From NCBI GenBank assembly GCA_035546535.1, contig DASZWQ010000111.1, positions 80,357 through 144,356 of the forward strand: 64,000 nucleotides of DNA, written 5' to 3'. This document shows positions 62,196-64,000 of the stretch, piece by piece. Below the pieces are notes generated by a model, which saw nothing but the letters and a program-made list of their open reading frames with translations, did not search any database and was not told the DNA's origin. Source of the stretch: Pirellulales bacterium (GTDB lineage: Bacteria > Planctomycetota > Planctomycetia > Pirellulales > JACPPG01). The translations under genes were made by a program, and so were the position numbers. Numbering within the stretch: the first letter of the stretch is position 1; every line of letters begins with the position of its first letter.

Positions 62196-62795
62196 CTAGC
62201 GCGCTCTGAGCGAGTGGCGGCGGGCGAGCCATACGCCTAGGCCGCCGAGTATCGCCAAGGCAATCGTCGCAGGTTCGGGTGCGACTGTCGTCGTAATATG
62301 CGCGACGTTCGGACTGAAAGCGAAGCCGTTGTATAGGAATGTCGTGGCGACAGGCAGTTGCCCCACGCCCGGCACGTTGACATCACCCGCGAGCTGTGCC
62401 GGGCTCTCGGTGCTGGTGAATTGAAAGCCAGTTAAGGTGCCGCCAGGCGCGAGGCCACCGTTGAACGAGTAGAATTCGATGCCAAAGCCATCGGTGCCGC
62501 CAAGTGTCGAAGTGATCCCAATCCAGTTCGCGGGGGATACTGTGCCGGTCGGCGCGACAGACATGAAGTTCGTTTCTGGGCTGTCGAGCCAGGCGAACCA
62601 GAGCGTGTCGATCGCCAACGTGCCGGTGTTGTGCAACGTCAACGAGTAGGTAAACGGTGCGCTCGTTTGCTGGGTGCTAAGTGTGACGGTGCCCATGACG
62701 GCGGCCTGCGTTTGTGTCGCTAGCGCGCCGACGAGGCTAAAGATCGCGAGCAGGCGAACGGCCGTTCGCCGATTGCCCTGATACAGAAACGTCAT
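62196..62795 (-). CDS. PEP-CTERM sorting-domain protein 1
   Basis: From ATG 62795 this is 199 residues: signal peptide (about 10-32), a Thr/Ser/Gly-rich beta-type middle and a C-terminal P-E-P-A-T followed by a hydrophobic helix and R-R-H-S-L-R. Such proteins are sorted by exosortase to the cell surface or matrix. GAGAGG lies 4-9 nt before the ATG. Three in-frame codons further upstream are less likely as start. Confidence 0.88.
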   Translation of the reverse strand: MTFLYQGNRRTAVRLLAIFSLVGALATQTQAAVMGTVTLSTQQTSAPFTYSLTLHNTGTLAIDTLWFAWLDSPETNFMSVAPTGTVSPANWIGITSTLGGTDGFGIEFYSFNGGLAPGGTLTGFQFTSTESPAQLAGDVNVPGVGQLPVATTFLYNGFAFSPNVAHITTTVAPEPATIALAILGGLGVWLARRHSLRAR

Positions 62796-62881
62796 TGTTC
62801 CTCTCTCCATGATGCCAGAATGATTGGTTGACAGCCCCCGTTGTGCGATCGCCCCCATAGAGGTGCCGCGGTGGGCGAGAC

Positions 62882-63523
62882 TCAGCTTGACGTCATGCGC
62901 CGGTGCGCCGCACCGAGCACGCAGAATCCTGCGGCCACAAGGGCCATGCCCCAGGTCGCCGGCTCAGGGGTCGCCTTCACGACGAAGTTGAAGTCGTAGT
63001 TCGTCAACGCACCGAGTTGCTGAACCCAGAACGTGTACGATCCGGCGGCCAAGGGCGCGGTAAATCCCTGCGCGCCTGGGCCTTGCCCCATGCCGGGAAG
63101 GATGTCGAGGCCGACGTTGCCGGCGCCGGGGCCAAAATGCGTCCAACCCAATAAGTTGGCAACATTGGGGGCGGAGGCCGATTCGGTAAAGGTCGTTCCG
63201 TGTTGGACGCCGATGAAGCCTCGCTGATCCGTCGAAGTGAACGACTCGAGCACAAGCTGCGAAAGTTCATCGCCCGTCGGCACGTTGATCGTGAAGTAGT
63301 CGAGGTCGCTCGGATTGCCCACGACCGATCCGATAACGTCGTTGCTGCCGACGGCCACGGCAATTGCCGTCGGGGCGAGACGATCGTTGGAAAGATCACC
63401 ATTAATCGATTCGTTCCACACCGTGGCGGCCGCAGTGGACGTGGCCGCGCAAAGGGCGAGCAGGCACGAGTTGAATGCGAGCTGGACGTGTTTTCTGGTC
63501 GCGGAGCTATGCAAAGTGTTCAT
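62882..63523 (-). CDS. PEP-CTERM sorting-domain protein 2
   Basis: This 213-residue secreted protein has a signal peptide (about 10-33), a beta-sandwich-like middle and C-terminal T-P-E-P-A-T-W, a helix and R-R-M. It is encoded 86 bp upstream of PEP-CTERM protein 1 on the same strand, so the two are probably co-expressed; their middle domains do not look alike. Exosortase is not in the window. The role may be in the surface or biofilm matrix. Confidence 0.88.
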   Translation of the reverse strand: MNTLHSSATRKHVQLAFNSCLLALCAATSTAAATVWNESINGDLSNDRLAPTAIAVAVGSNDVIGSVVGNPSDLDYFTINVPTGDELSQLVLESFTSTDQRGFIGVQHGTTFTESASAPNVANLLGWTHFGPGAGNVGLDILPGMGQGPGAQGFTAPLAAGSYTFWVQQLGALTNYDFNFVVKATPEPATWGMALVAAGFCVLGAAHRRMTSS

Positions 63524-64000
63524 GTGCTTTCTCAGTTGTCGATGATTCTCGGTCGTACAAACTGCCCCCTAAGCGCGCGGTACGAGCACAAACGATTCCG
63601 ATCCGGTAGCGCCTTCCCGATAAACTCCGCGATCCGACCGCCAGCTCATCGGTCGATTGCCACGAAGATGTACAAACCGCATGTCATCCGTCGGTGGTCT
63701 CGCGCGGGGCGAGAACGCTCACGAGTGAATGACGACAAACGGGAAACTCGGCCATCCGGCCGAGGGGGAAGAGCGCCGGCCGCTTGGATCACAGGCTCAG
63801 GCGTCGCGAGAGGATGCGTGGATTAGCGTCATCCATCGTGGGGGTTGTTGTGCGGTCGCAGAGAATACGCCCCGAGGTAACGCCTGGATTGCCGATTATC
63901 GAAAAAAATAGCGCCGATGCGGAGATTGGCGTAAGTTAGCTGTTCTCGGCTAACGAGCCGAACCAGCGAGAATCGGCGCGAAGGGCACCGCGGTTGCTCG
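63524..64000. other. Right-end region without recognisable gene
   Basis: This 477-bp stretch upstream of the PEP-CTERM genes should include their promoter. Short open frames exist (such as 63729-63911), but none has a recognised domain or clear start signal. Confidence 0.5.

Overview
This 64-kb window is a GC-rich chromosomal segment that most likely comes from a planctomycete of the Pirellulales type. The evidence is the mix of families: a DUF1559 pseudopilin-like protein with an H-X9-DG tail, a DUF1501 Tat-exported protein, secreted CPFC proteins, a small basic protein typical of the PVC superphylum, PEP-CTERM proteins, a BlaI/BlaR1-type pair and many short inverted-repeat elements between genes. 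No rRNA, tRNA, CRISPR array, phage or intact transposase was seen.

Left part (1-14.5 kb). A minus-strand operon (6465 down to beyond base 1) encodes a LolD-like ATPase, an FtsX/MacB-like permease carrying a ~200-residue His/Asp-rich insertion, two DUF3299 proteins and two related secreted CPFC proteins. Nearly all are joined by ATGA or TAATG overlaps. This is the best candidate for a little-described system, probably envelope metal (zinc or copper) handling. Then come a lipoprotein, smpB, a lipB-lipA-lipoyl-domain cluster in which the LipB-like protein lacks its catalytic residues and the lipoyl domain lacks its lysine, a CBM9-like protein, a LarA-type racemase, the small basic protein and a Wza-like export protein.

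Middle part (14.6-41 kb). A tripartite RND efflux locus has a lipoprotein adaptor and two tandem RND pumps on the plus strand, facing an outer-membrane factor coupled to a Cys-rich repeat protein on the minus strand. It is followed by DUF1559 and HEAT-repeat genes, a His/Cys-rich small protein, DUF1501, a dienelactone hydrolase, a secreted glycosidase-esterase pair, a BlaI regulator with a BlaR1-like M56 peptidase fused to a secretin-like domain (clear operators, flanked by inverted repeats), and a phosphoketolase-acetate kinase pair.

Right part (41.1-62 kb). A large surface-glycan cluster holds three SAM methyltransferases, four glycosyltransferase genes (three of them double-domain), GDP-heptose genes (HddA kinase and an HddC-GmhB fusion), an SDR epimerase, a sulfotransferase-like protein, a Wzt/Wzm ABC exporter and rfbC, rfbB and rfbA for a dTDP-deoxysugar (no rfbD, no gmhA). 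A 157-bp MITE-like element lies at the 3' end of wzt and supplies its stop codon. The window ends with two PEP-CTERM genes and about 0.5 kb without a recognisable gene.
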